Positions 26,206 through 35,342 of a stretch of DNA of 43,651 nt are shown here, in pieces. Made by a program: the position numbers and the translations under genes. The DNA lies in NCBI GenBank assembly GCA_025933775.1, contig JAICZH010000016.1, positions 1 to 43,651 on the forward strand, in the 5' to 3' direction. Each line of letters begins with the position of its first letter. Within the stretch, counting starts at the first letter, position 1. The notes beneath the pieces were generated by a model that had not been told where the DNA came from, did no database searches, and saw only the letters and a list, made by a program, of their open reading frames with translations. Origin of the DNA: Chitinophagaceae bacterium (GTDB lineage Bacteria; Bacteroidota; Bacteroidia; Chitinophagales; Chitinophagaceae).

Positions 26206-29200
26206 ATGAAAAGATATCCTGAATACAAGCAATTAAATTTAACAGGCATTGCAAGTGAAGTATTGGCTGTTTGGGAAAAAGAGAAAACTTTTGAAAAAAG
26301 CATCACCAATCGAAAAGGCCATACACCATTCGTTTTTTATGAAGGGCCGCCAAGCGCCAATGGTATGCCCGGCATTCATCATGTAATTTCAAGAACGTTG
26401 AAAGATCTTGTATGCCGATATAAAACCATGCAGGGTTTCCAGGTAAAGCGCAAAGGTGGATGGGATACGCATGGATTGCCTGTGGAGCTTGGCGTTGAAA
26501 AATTATTAGGAATAACAAAAGAAGATATTGGTAAAAAAATTTCTGTTGAAGAATATAATGCAACTTGCCGCAGAGAAGTTTTAAAGTTTAAAGATAAATG
26601 GGATGAACTCACACAAAAAATGGGTTATTGGGTTGATTTGAAACATCCATATATTACATTTGAAAATAATTATATTGAAACACTCTGGTGGTGCTTAAAA
26701 GAATTATACAATAAAGGCTTGCTTTACGAAAGCGTAAGCATTCAGCCTTATTCGCCAGCCGCAGGAACAGGATTAAGTTCGCATGAATTAAATCAGCCAG
26801 GAACTTACAAAGATGTAAAAGATACCAGTGTGGTAGCGATGTTCAGAGCAGTCAATGAGTCAATAGTCAATAGTCATTGGTATAAACAAATTGATCGTAA
26901 TGACTTAATGACGAATGACTTTTTCTTTCTCGCCTGGACCACCACTCCGTGGACGTTGCCATCAAACCTTGGATTAACTGTTGGGCCAAATATTGATTAT
27001 GTTTTAGTAAAAACTTTTAATCCCTATACTCATTTGCCTATAAACATAATATTGGCAAAGCCACTTATCAATAAATATTTTAAACCCGAAAATGAAAATG
27101 GTGATTTTAATTTGTTTGATGAATCAGCAAAACAAATTCCATGGAAAATTCTATCACAATTTAAAGGCAAAGATCTTGAAGGAATTTTGTATGAACAACT
27201 GCTTCCTTCTGAAGCCAACACTTTAGAAAAAATTCAGGAAATAACTCCCGGCGCAAATCCTTTTAGAATAATCACCGGCGATTTTGTTACAACCGATGAA
27301 GGAACCGGCATTGTGCATACTGCTCCCGCATTTGGGGCAGATGACTTTAAAGCAGGTAAAAAAAATAATCTCGGCATTTTAACGCTTGTTGATAAAGAAG
27401 GAAAATTTGTTGAAGGCGTTGGGGAATTCAGCGGGCGTTTTGTAAAAAATTATAAAGATGACCCGCATTATACTGATGTGAATGTTGATATTTCTGTAAA
27501 ACTAAAAAAAGAAAATCGCGCTTTTAAAGTTGAGAAATATGAACACAATTATCCGCATTGCTGGCGAACCGATAAGCCAATTATTTATTATCCGCTGGAT
27601 GCATGGTTTATAAAAACCACCGCAGTAAAAGAGAGGATGATTGAATTAAATAACACCATTAACTGGAAGCCGCCTTCTACTGGCACAGGAAGATTTGGTA
27701 ATTGGCTTGAAAATATGGTGGACTGGAATCTCAGCCGCAGCCGTTTTTGGGGAACTCCTTTGCCTATTTGGCGTACAGAAGATGTCGAAGAAGAAAAATG
27801 CATTGGTTCGATTGATGAATTAAAAGAAGAAATAACTGCGTCTATCCATGCCCGTTATATGCAGTTACCTTCTGGTAAAAACAGTAAAGAAGACATTAAA
27901 AATTTTATTGAAAAAATTACTTCTGATCTACATAAACCTTTTGTAGATGAAATCATTTTGGTTTCTGAAAAAGGAAAACCAATGAAGAGAGTTCCCGATT
28001 TAATTGATGTGTGGTTCGATAGTGGCGCTATGCCTTATGCGCAATGGCATTTCCCTTTTGAAAATAAAGATGAATTTGAAAAGGCCTTTCCCGCAGATTT
28101 TATTGCCGAAGGTGTTGACCAAACCAGAGGCTGGTTTTATACTTTACATGCTTTGGGGGCTTTATTATTTGACAGCGTTGCCTTCAAAACCGTTGTGAGC
28201 AATGGTTTGGTGCTCGATAAAAATGGAAATAAAATGAGCAAGCGGGTGGGCAACGTTATTGATCCTTTTGAAACTCTTGACATCTTTGGCCCGGATGCCA
28301 CAAGATGGTATCTTATTACCAATGCATCGCCGTGGGATAGTTTGAAATTTGATATTGAAGGAATCAAAGAAGTGCAACGAAAATTTTTCGGAACGCTTTA
28401 TAATACGTATCAGTTTTTTGCTTTGTATGCTAATGTAGATGAATTTGTTTTTCATGAAAAATATATTCCCATAAATGAACGTCCTGAAATTGACCAATGG
28501 ATTATTTCTTCTTTACATACATTGATTGCTGATGTTACAAAAAATTTAAATGATTATGAACCTACAGCGGCGGGTAGAGCTATAGAAAATTTTGTAGATG
28601 AGCATTTGAGCAATTGGTATGTAAGGCTCTCCAGGCGAAGGTTTTGGAAGCCTGCCCGACAGAATGCAAATAAATCTAAAGAAAAAAAATTTGAGCTTGA
28701 TAAAATTTCTGCTTATCAAACGCTTTATGAATGCCTCGAAGTAATAAGCAAATTGATTGCGCCGATTGCTCCATTCTTTGCTGATTGGCTTTTTAATAAT
28801 CTTAATAAGGTAACCCGTAAATCTTCTGCAACTTCCGTTCATCATACTGATTTTCCAAAAGCCGAAACAAGCCTTATTAACAAAGAACTTGAAGAGAGAA
28901 TGCAATTAGCGCAGGATGTTTCATCTTTAATTTTATCGCTACGCAAAAAAGTAAACACAGGTAACGGACAAATTGGAATTAAAGTAAGGCAACCATTACA
29001 AAAAGTAATTATCCCTGCCATGGATTTTTCTTTTTCAAAAAAAATAAAATTGGTAGAAGACATTATAAAATCAGAAACTAATATTAAAGAAATAGAACTA
29101 GTGCCGGCAAATAATAATTTTATTAAAAAGAAAGCCAAGGCCAATTTTAAAACATTAGGAAAAAAACTTGGTACTAAAATGAAATTGGCTGCGGAAAAAA

Positions 29201-29664
29201 TTCAACAATTAGAAGATACCGAAATAGAAGCTGTTCAAAAAGGAAATTATTTATTGAATCCCGATTATGAACAAAAAAACAGTGAACCTGTTTATTTAGA
29301 TGCACAAGATATTGAAGTAATTACCAATGAAATCCCGGGTTTTGAAATAGCAGTAAAAGGCAATATCACCCTTGCTTTGGATGTAGTTTTGACAGAAGAA
29401 CTTAAAAACGAAGGATTTGCCAGAGAGTTTATCAATCGCATACAAAATTTGAGAAAAGAAAAGAATTTTGAAATAACTGACAAAATATTGGTAAATATTA
29501 AAGATAATGATATTGCAAAAGTTCCCATTAATGAATTTAATAACTATATTTGCGCCGAAATTTTGGCAGAAAAAATCGAATTTGTTTCAGAATTGCCCGA
29601 TGGCATCACTATTGATGTAAACAATCACTCTTTAAAAGTATCAATAACAAAAAAAGGAAAGTAA
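26206..29664 (+). CDS. ileS: Isoleucyl-tRNA synthetase
   Basis: This 1152-residue class I synthetase charges tRNA-Ile. The HIGH-like motif is within PPSANGMPGIHH (residues 48-59), and the KMSKR motif is K676-MSKR680 in KNGNKMSKRVGN. FFLAWTTTPWTLPSN, DFVTTDEGTGIVHTAPAFG and WFYTLHALG match the editing and catalytic domains. The C-terminal anticodon-binding region follows. The size and the GxHH form of HIGH fit the long IleRS type common in Bacteroidota. Residues about 216-238 (NESIVNSHW, then DRNDLMTND) are encoded by short tandem repeats (26851-26920) in the linker just before FFFLAW. It is translationally coupled to the DksA-like gene, two bases away. Confidence 0.97.
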   Translation: MKRYPEYKQLNLTGIASEVLAVWEKEKTFEKSITNRKGHTPFVFYEGPPSANGMPGIHHVISRTLKDLVCRYKTMQGFQVKRKGGWDTHGLPVELGVEKLLGITKEDIGKKISVEEYNATCRREVLKFKDKWDELTQKMGYWVDLKHPYITFENNYIETLWWCLKELYNKGLLYESVSIQPYSPAAGTGLSSHELNQPGTYKDVKDTSVVAMFRAVNESIVNSHWYKQIDRNDLMTNDFFFLAWTTTPWTLPSNLGLTVGPNIDYVLVKTFNPYTHLPINIILAKPLINKYFKPENENGDFNLFDESAKQIPWKILSQFKGKDLEGILYEQLLPSEANTLEKIQEITPGANPFRIITGDFVTTDEGTGIVHTAPAFGADDFKAGKKNNLGILTLVDKEGKFVEGVGEFSGRFVKNYKDDPHYTDVNVDISVKLKKENRAFKVEKYEHNYPHCWRTDKPIIYYPLDAWFIKTTAVKERMIELNNTINWKPPSTGTGRFGNWLENMVDWNLSRSRFWGTPLPIWRTEDVEEEKCIGSIDELKEEITASIHARYMQLPSGKNSKEDIKNFIEKITSDLHKPFVDEIILVSEKGKPMKRVPDLIDVWFDSGAMPYAQWHFPFENKDEFEKAFPADFIAEGVDQTRGWFYTLHALGALLFDSVAFKTVVSNGLVLDKNGNKMSKRVGNVIDPFETLDIFGPDATRWYLITNASPWDSLKFDIEGIKEVQRKFFGTLYNTYQFFALYANVDEFVFHEKYIPINERPEIDQWIISSLHTLIADVTKNLNDYEPTAAGRAIENFVDEHLSNWYVRLSRRRFWKPARQNANKSKEKKFELDKISAYQTLYECLEVISKLIAPIAPFFADWLFNNLNKVTRKSSATSVHHTDFPKAETSLINKELEERMQLAQDVSSLILSLRKKVNTGNGQIGIKVRQPLQKVIIPAMDFSFSKKIKLVEDIIKSETNIKEIELVPANNNFIKKKAKANFKTLGKKLGTKMKLAAEKIQQLEDTEIEAVQKGNYLLNPDYEQKNSEPVYLDAQDIEVITNEIPGFEIAVKGNITLALDVVLTEELKNEGFAREFINRIQNLRKEKNFEITDKILVNIKDNDIAKVPINEFNNYICAEILAEKIEFVSELPDGITIDVNNHSLKVSITKKGK
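26851..26920. repeat. Heptamer repeats in both orientations, translated inside ileS
   Basis: On the left are units of AGTCAAT (AGTCAAT-G, AGTCAAT, AGTCAAT, AGTCATT, beginning at 26850). On the right are AATGACT, TAATGACG and AATGACT, which are the reverse complement of the same unit. About 20 bases separate the two. The reading frame stays open through both. Confidence 0.75.
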
Positions 29665-29666
29665 GT

Positions 29667-30560
29667 ATGGCTACTAAAAAAAAGGCAACCCCGGTTGTAA
29701 AAAAATCAGGTAAATCTGCTGTAAAAAAAGCAGGAGCTAAAAAAATTACAGCCTCAAAAAGCGCTTCAAAAAAACAGCTTGCTAAAAAACCCTTAGCTAA
29801 AAAAACTACTAAACCTATTATAAAATCATCTCTGGCTAAAAAATCTGCTAAGCCAGTTGTAAAAAAAGCAGCCTCAAAAAAATTGTCTACTAACAAAAAA
29901 AACGTTGCAAAAAAATTGGCAACGTCACCTAAAAAATCACCGGCGCCAAAGAAAACAACTCTTCAGCAAAAACCAAAAATTGTAAGCGCCAAAGCGCCTG
30001 TAATAAATATCAGCGATCATAAAAAAGAATTGAAAAAAGCATTAAAGAATGCAATAAAAAATGAAACCGCTAAAAAACCGGCAAAGCCTTTTGTAATGCC
30101 CAAAACAAATACAGAAAAATCGCGCAAATATGAGCCACAATTTATAAAGTCAGTGCTTGACCAAGCCCCTGAAGAAGATAATGGCCCAACCATGCGCTAC
30201 AGCGATGCTGAGCTGAATGAATTTAAAGACCTCATTTCAAGAAAGCTGGAAACCGCAAAAAAAGAATTGGGTTATTTACAAGGTCTTATTACACGCAAAG
30301 ATGAAATGGGTGGCGATGATACCGACAATCGTTATATGACGATGGAAGACGGAAGCCTTAGCATGGAAAGAGAACAACTGAGCCAAATGGCCAGCCGGCA
30401 GATAACTTTTATTGACCATCTTGAAAAAGCCATGATGCGAATTGAAAATAAAACCTACGGCATTTGCAGGGTTACAGGTAAGCTTATTGATAAAGCAAGA
30501 CTAAGAGCCGTTCCCCATGCCACTTTATCAATCGAGGCGAAAATGGGAATTGCAAAATAA
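29667..30560 (+). CDS. DksA/TraR-family protein with histone-H1-like N-terminal extension
   Basis: Residues 1-120 are low complexity, dominated by K, A, S, T and P (KKSGKSAVKKAGAKK style), like histone H1 tails, and should bind nucleic acid. Residues about 175-297 are a DksA-like coiled coil (NEFKDLISRKLETAKKELGY, then MASRQITFIDHLEKAMMRI), followed by the globular end YGICRVTGKLIDKARLRAVP. In DksA this end carries four zinc cysteines. Here only one remains, with T, S and A at the others, so no zinc finger is expected. Such proteins follow ileS in many Bacteroidota. In several relatives lspA comes next, and it is absent here. A strong terminator follows at 30581. Confidence 0.85.
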   Translation: MATKKKATPVVKKSGKSAVKKAGAKKITASKSASKKQLAKKPLAKKTTKPIIKSSLAKKSAKPVVKKAASKKLSTNKKNVAKKLATSPKKSPAPKKTTLQQKPKIVSAKAPVINISDHKKELKKALKNAIKNETAKKPAKPFVMPKTNTEKSRKYEPQFIKSVLDQAPEEDNGPTMRYSDAELNEFKDLISRKLETAKKELGYLQGLITRKDEMGGDDTDNRYMTMEDGSLSMEREQLSQMASRQITFIDHLEKAMMRIENKTYGICRVTGKLIDKARLRAVPHATLSIEAKMGIAK

Positions 30561-30580
30561 ATCGTATAAAAAAAATTTAC

Positions 30581-30613
30581 AAAAAGAAACGAAATAAACG
30601 TTTCTTTTTTTTT
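30581..30613 (+). terminator. Rho-independent terminator after the ileS operon
   Basis: AAAAAGAAACG, loop AAATAAA, then CGTTTCTTTTT gives an 11-pair stem that runs into a T-tract. It ends the ileS-dksA transcript. The VOC gene at 30639 lies downstream and would need its own promoter. Confidence 0.8.
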
Positions 30614-30638
30614 GTAAAAAATTTTTTATTTTAAAGCT

Positions 30639-30989
30639 ATGTTTAAAAAATTAAGAACTATAATTTATCGTACCAGTGATTTACAAAAAGCTAAAAAGTG
30701 GTACACAAAAATTACCGGCGTTTCTCCTTATTTTGATGAACCTTTTTATGTTGGTTTTAATATTAACGATTATGAACTTGGGCTCGATCCTGATTTAAAT
30801 AATATAAGTAACGGCGAGCGCTCAGTAGCTTACTGGCTGGTTGATAATATAAAAGAGGCAGTAAACAAATTAATAGCCAATGATGCAAAAATTATAAGTC
30901 CCATCAACAAGGTTGGCGAAGGAATTTGGGTAGCAGTTGTTGAAGATCCATTTGGAAATTATATTGGATTGATTGAAGAAAATCTTTAA
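30639..30989 (+). CDS. VOC-family (glyoxalase/bleomycin resistance-like) protein
   Basis: This 116-residue protein has one VOC module: RTIIYRTSDLQKAKKWYTKITGVSP, then FNINDYELGLDPD, VAYWLVDNIKEAVNKLI and EDPFGNYIGLIEE. The beta-alpha-beta-beta-beta pattern is clear. The family includes metal-dependent enzymes and resistance proteins. Without clearly conserved metal ligands no reaction is assigned. It converges on mlaF. Confidence 0.85.
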   Translation: MFKKLRTIIYRTSDLQKAKKWYTKITGVSPYFDEPFYVGFNINDYELGLDPDLNNISNGERSVAYWLVDNIKEAVNKLIANDAKIISPINKVGEGIWVAVVEDPFGNYIGLIEENL

Positions 30990-31022
30990 GCAGAAAATCA
31001 TTTTATTCCCCCACTCAATAAG

Positions 31023-31886
31023 TTATTCCTCTGGTTTATTGCTATCACCACCTTCCATTACAAGATTGGCGCCGCCTTCGCGAAGAATATCATCCATATT
31101 TCTGTCGTTATCAATAATGCCTTTTTCTTCAAGCATGCGCATATCTTTTGCATCGCGCAAAAACTCTGATGCAAAGATGAACTCATTTAATTTGTCATGT
31201 TTATTAAAAATGATTTCTTTATTGGTTCCTTCCCATTCTTTTTTTCCATGATAGAGATATAAAATGTTTTCACCAATTTCCATCACACTGTTCATATCGT
31301 GTGTATTAATAACAGTGGTAATATTATTTTCTTTGGTTATTTCATGAATGAGTTTATCAATTAAAATAGAAGTTTGCGGATCGAGGCCGGAGTTGGGTTC
31401 ATCGCAAAATAAATATTTAGGCTTTAATACAATGGCGCGTGCAATGCCTACTCTTTTTTTCATACCGCCGCTTATTTCTGCAGGAAATTTTTTATTGGTG
31501 TCTTTTAAATTTACTCTTTCCAATACATCGTTTACTCTTTCCATTTTTTTTGAAAGCGGCCATTTGGTAAACATATCCAAAGGAAATTTTACATTTTGTT
31601 CCACCGTCATACTGTCGAAAAGCGCGGAGCCTTGAAAAAGCATTCCTATTTGCTGGCGCAATTCTTTTCGTTCTTCTTCCTGCATGGCAGTAAGGCTTTT
31701 GCCGTCGAAAATAATTTCGCCTTCATCCACTTCAAACAAAGCAACCATGCATTTTTGCAAAACCGTTTTGCCGCTGCCGCTCGTCCCAATAATGAGATTG
31801 GTTTTACCCGTTTCCATTATGGCGCTTATATCTGTTAAGATTTGTTTATCGCCAAAACTTTTGCTAACGTTTTTTATTTCTATCAT
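31023..31886 (-). CDS. mlaF: MlaF-type ABC transporter ATPase
   Basis: This ATPase of a lipid-transport ABC system (Mla/Ttg2/Mce type) keeps outer-membrane asymmetry. Walker A is GTSGSGKT, the signature is ISGGMKKR and Walker B is KYLFCDEPNSGLDP, where the SGGMxKR form is typical of MlaF. The start is taken as the ATG at 31886 (MIEIKNVSKSFG); the frame extends upstream, but that stretch is not family-like. The C-terminal 50 residues beyond the ATPase core (LRDAKDMRMLEEKGIID) are acidic and of unknown role. It follows mlaE by 116 bases. No MlaD-like (MCE) gene is adjacent. Confidence 0.92.
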   Translation of the reverse strand: MIEIKNVSKSFGDKQILTDISAIMETGKTNLIIGTSGSGKTVLQKCMVALFEVDEGEIIFDGKSLTAMQEEERKELRQQIGMLFQGSALFDSMTVEQNVKFPLDMFTKWPLSKKMERVNDVLERVNLKDTNKKFPAEISGGMKKRVGIARAIVLKPKYLFCDEPNSGLDPQTSILIDKLIHEITKENNITTVINTHDMNSVMEIGENILYLYHGKKEWEGTNKEIIFNKHDKLNEFIFASEFLRDAKDMRMLEEKGIIDNDRNMDDILREGGANLVMEGGDSNKPEE

Positions 31887-32002
31887 TCTAATAAAATTGT
31901 TTAAGATAAATAACTTTATTATCAACAAACTAACGGTAACGCCTACACGAAATTATTATTCTTAAAATTTTAATTAACAGGGTTATTTTTTATAAATTTT
32001 TT

Positions 32003-32740
32003 CTACAATAAAAAAGAAGCCAGTATATAATCAGCAAATAAAATAAGAATACAACTCGTAATAACTGCGGTGGTACTGGCTCTTCCGATTTCAAGCGCTC
32101 CGCCTTTTACATTATAACCATAGTAGGATGATACGCTGCTGATAATAAAAGCAAATGTATATGCCTTCGCAAGTGCAAACCATACATTTTTTGGAATAAA
32201 ATTTTCAATCAATCCTTTATCATAAGTATCAGTAGAAAGTATGCCGCCCAAACTGCCCGCGAGCCTGCCGCCGTAAATGCCCAAAACCATTGCGAGCACT
32301 ACCAACAAAGGAATGGTAATAAGCGCTGCTAAAATTTTCGGCGCTACTAAATATGATTTTGTATTGATGCCCATAATTTCCAACGCATCAATTTGCTCGC
32401 TCACCCGCATGTTGCCTAATTCACCAGCAATTTTACTTCCGATAACTCCTGCCAAAACGATACAAACCAGTGTGGGCGCAAATTCCAGGATAACGGTATC
32501 GCGAACAATTTGTGCAATAGTTTCTTTGGGAAGAATCGGGTTGGTAAGCTGGTAAGCAGTTTGCACGGCGCTCACTGCACCCATAAAAACAGAAATGACA
32601 GCAACAATTCCCAGCGAGCCCATTCCAATTTCAACAGATTGATGCATGAGTTCTTTCCAATACATTTTAATATTCTCAGGCTTGGTAAACATTCCTTTTA
32701 TTAATAAAAGATAACTGCCAATGGTAGAAAATAATGTCAT
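32003..32740 (-). CDS. mlaE: MlaE-family ABC permease
   Basis: This 245-residue inner-membrane permease has five to six helices. The family block is visible: VISVFMGAVSAVQTAYQL, LEFAPTLVCIVLAGVIGSKI, and AGELGNMRVSEQIDALEIMG with the EQxDAL motif that contacts the ATPase. It ends with GRASTTAVITSCILILFADY, the family's last helix. It pairs with mlaF downstream to form a phospholipid transporter core. The start is the ATG at 32740. Confidence 0.93.
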   Translation of the reverse strand: MTLFSTIGSYLLLIKGMFTKPENIKMYWKELMHQSVEIGMGSLGIVAVISVFMGAVSAVQTAYQLTNPILPKETIAQIVRDTVILEFAPTLVCIVLAGVIGSKIAGELGNMRVSEQIDALEIMGINTKSYLVAPKILAALITIPLLVVLAMVLGIYGGRLAGSLGGILSTDTYDKGLIENFIPKNVWFALAKAYTFAFIISSVSSYYGYNVKGGALEIGRASTTAVITSCILILFADYILASFLL

Positions 32741-32789
32741 TTATATTTTATGCATTTAAAAATTATTTTTATAAAATTATTCGCTAACT

Positions 32790-32841
32790 AAGCCTCGCCC
32801 TCCCGATAATTATCAGGATCTTCCAAGGAAGAGAGGGGCTT
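32790..32841. repeat. Dispersed imperfect inverted repeat between maeB and mlaE
   Basis: AAGCCTCGCCCTC at the left and GAGGGGCTT at the right pair with a gap. Inside is CCCGATAATTATCAGG, whose core GATAATTATC is palindromic. A related palindrome, CCGATAGCTATCGG, lies inside the GH9 gene at 40284. Confidence 0.55.
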
Positions 32842-32913
32842 GAATTTTTTTTAAAAAAATTTATATTAATACTTTAAAAATTTAATTTAAAAAAACTTAT
32901 ACAACAATAAAAT

Positions 32914-35268
32914 TTATTCCTGTGTTTCTGAAGTTACTCTTTTAAATTTTTTCCATCTGCGTGAAGGCAATGCATTAGCAATGGCTTTTTTATTTTTACA
33001 TTTCATTTGCGCATCTACTACGGCAATTAAAACCATATTAAAAATACTGCGCACCTGGCTGCCAAGCTGAAGTATGTGAACAGGTTTGCTCAAACCCAAG
33101 AGAATCGGGCCTATCGCATCGAAACCGCCAAGTTCCTGCAAAAGATTATAAGCAACATTGCCTGCAGCAAGGTTTGGAAAGATGAGCACATTTACATCTT
33201 TATTCACCAATTCACTAAACGGATAATTGTCCTTTATGATTTCTTTATTGAATGCAACATTTGCCTGAACCTCTCCATCCACTGCAAGTGATGGTTCTTT
33301 TTGTTTTACAATTTCTCTTGCCTGCGCTACCAATTTTGCTTCCGGTGAATTGCTGCTGCCAAAGTTGGAATAGCTTACCATTGCTACAACAGGGGTGATC
33401 CCAAAATTTTTTACTTCTCGTGTAACCATCACCGTTATATCGGCAAGTTCTTCGGCAGTAGGATTAAAATTAACTGTGGTATCAGCAAGAAATAATGGTC
33501 CTTTTTTCGTCATGATAATATACATGCCGGCAACTTTTTTCGAGCCTTCTTCCATTCCGATTATTTGCAAAGCAGGCCGGATGGTATCAGGATAATTTTT
33601 TGAAAGGCCTGATATCATTGCATCTGCCTCACCTGTTTCTACCATCATGCAACCAAAGTACAAACGATCTTTCATTATTTTTTTTGCTTCGTAATTATTA
33701 AATCCCTTGCGCTGTCGCTTTTGAAAAAATAATTCCGCATATTCAATTCTTTTTTCTTCGGTCTCATCGCTCTTGGGATCTATTATAGGAATTCCTTCGA
33801 GATCAATTCCATTTTGCGCAGCAATCTTTGCAATATTTTTTTCATCACCTAACAGTATCGGGTATGCGAAACCATCATCCTGTACCAATTGTGCTGTTTT
33901 TAATATTTTATGATTTTCAGCTTCGGCAAATACAACACGCATTGGTTTTTTTCTTGCCTTATTTCCTATCACCCTGAAGAGTTGATTATCTATGCCAAGT
34001 CTTTCATTTAATTTATTTGTATAATTATCCCAATCGGTAATTGGTTCTCTTGCAACCCCACTTTCCATTGCGGCTTTTGCAACAGCAGGTGCTACGGTGG
34101 AAAGTAACCGGTTATCCAAAGGCTTTGGAATAATATAATTGGGACCGAACACAATATTTTTTTCATTGTAAGCAAGCACTACAATATCAGGCACAGGAGA
34201 TTTTGCAAGATTCGCCAAAGCCTTTACAGCAGCCAGTTTCATTGCTTCATTAATTTGCGTGGCTCTTACATCAAGCGCTCCCCGAAAAATATATGGAAAG
34301 CCCAAAACATTATTTACCTGGTTAGGATAATCACTTCTTCCCGTTGCCATGATAACATCTTTTCTTGCGGCAATCGCTTTATCATAAGCAATTTCGGGAT
34401 CGGGATTGGCCATGGCAAAAACGATTGGATTTTTCGCCATGCTTTTTATCATATCGGTAGTTATTACATTTCCTACGCTAAGTCCAATAAATACATCTGC
34501 ATCTTCCATTGCTTTTTCAAGTGTGAGATGAGGATTTTTTATTTGGGCAAATCTTTTTTTTGTTTCATCCAATCCTTCTCTTGCCGCATGAATTACTCCT
34601 TTCCTGTCGAACAAAATAAAGTTAGATGCCTTAGCGCCTAATTCTTCATACAATTGTATGCAAGCCAGTGCAGCAGCGCCTGCACCGTTTACAACAAATT
34701 TTGCTTTATCAATTTTTTTGCGCTGAATTTCCAATGCATTTAATAATGCAGCAGAACTTATAATTGCTGTTCCGTGCTGATCATCGTGCATAACGGGGAT
34801 GCGTAAACGCTTTTTTAATTCGGTTTCAATATAAAAACATTCAGGCGCTTTTATATCTTCCAGATTAATGCCGCCAAATGTTGGTTCTAATGCCGCAACG
34901 ATGTCAACAAATTTTTGTGGATCTTTTTCATTTATTTCAATATCGAACACATCAATATCTGCAAATATTTTAAACAATACTCCTTTGCCTTCCATTACAG
35001 GCTTTCCCGCTTCGGGGCCTATATCGCCCAAGCCCAAAACAGCCGTGCCATTGCTGATAACACCAACCAGGTTTCCTTTTGCTGTATATTGATAAACCGT
35101 TTCAGGATTTTCATTTATTTCTATACAAGGTATTGCCACACCCGGCGAATAAGCAAGCGATAAGTCGCGTTGTGTTTTGGTGGCTTTTGTTGGAACTACT
35201 TCAATTTTTCCCGGCCTTCCTTTTTGATGATAATCAATCGCCTCTTGTTTTCGAAGATGTTTTTGCAT
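32914..35268 (-). CDS. maeB: NADP-dependent malic enzyme with phosphotransacetylase-like C-terminus
   Basis: This 784-residue fusion of the MaeB type converts malate to pyruvate and CO2 with reduction of NADP. The N-terminal malic enzyme part shows [36 protein letters not shown] and [16 protein letters not shown]. The C-terminal 330 residues resemble phosphate acetyltransferase ([59 protein letters not shown]) and are regulatory in the E. coli enzyme. It would supply NADPH and pyruvate for biosynthesis. The gene is transcribed alone, with a TATCTTTA box near 35330 that could be its promoter. Confidence 0.96.
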   Translation of the reverse strand: MQKHLRKQEAIDYHQKGRPGKIEVVPTKATKTQRDLSLAYSPGVAIPCIEINENPETVYQYTAKGNLVGVISNGTAVLGLGDIGPEAGKPVMEGKGVLFKIFADIDVFDIEINEKDPQKFVDIVAALEPTFGGINLEDIKAPECFYIETELKKRLRIPVMHDDQHGTAIISSAALLNALEIQRKKIDKAKFVVNGAGAAALACIQLYEELGAKASNFILFDRKGVIHAAREGLDETKKRFAQIKNPHLTLEKAMEDADVFIGLSVGNVITTDMIKSMAKNPIVFAMANPDPEIAYDKAIAARKDVIMATGRSDYPNQVNNVLGFPYIFRGALDVRATQINEAMKLAAVKALANLAKSPVPDIVVLAYNEKNIVFGPNYIIPKPLDNRLLSTVAPAVAKAAMESGVAREPITDWDNYTNKLNERLGIDNQLFRVIGNKARKKPMRVVFAEAENHKILKTAQLVQDDGFAYPILLGDEKNIAKIAAQNGIDLEGIPIIDPKSDETEEKRIEYAELFFQKRQRKGFNNYEAKKIMKDRLYFGCMMVETGEADAMISGLSKNYPDTIRPALQIIGMEEGSKKVAGMYIIMTKKGPLFLADTTVNFNPTAEELADITVMVTREVKNFGITPVVAMVSYSNFGSSNSPEAKLVAQAREIVKQKEPSLAVDGEVQANVAFNKEIIKDNYPFSELVNKDVNVLIFPNLAAGNVAYNLLQELGGFDAIGPILLGLSKPVHILQLGSQVRSIFNMVLIAVVDAQMKCKNKKAIANALPSRRWKKFKRVTSETQE

Positions 35269-35342
35269 ATAAAAATTTAAAATGCCGTACTTACAAAGTG
35301 CTATTTCTTTTTATGAAAGTAAAGATACTTAATGTAGTTTAT

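Noticed and set aside
7033-26920. The tandem arrays as CRISPR
   Set aside because: Units are 7-16 bases with no spacers and no cas genes.
29609-29896. Minus-strand ORF of hydrophobic F/L/A-rich sequence
   Set aside because: It is the mirror of the lysine- and alanine-rich tail of the DksA-like gene. AAA codons read backward give TTT, so the hydrophobicity is an artefact.
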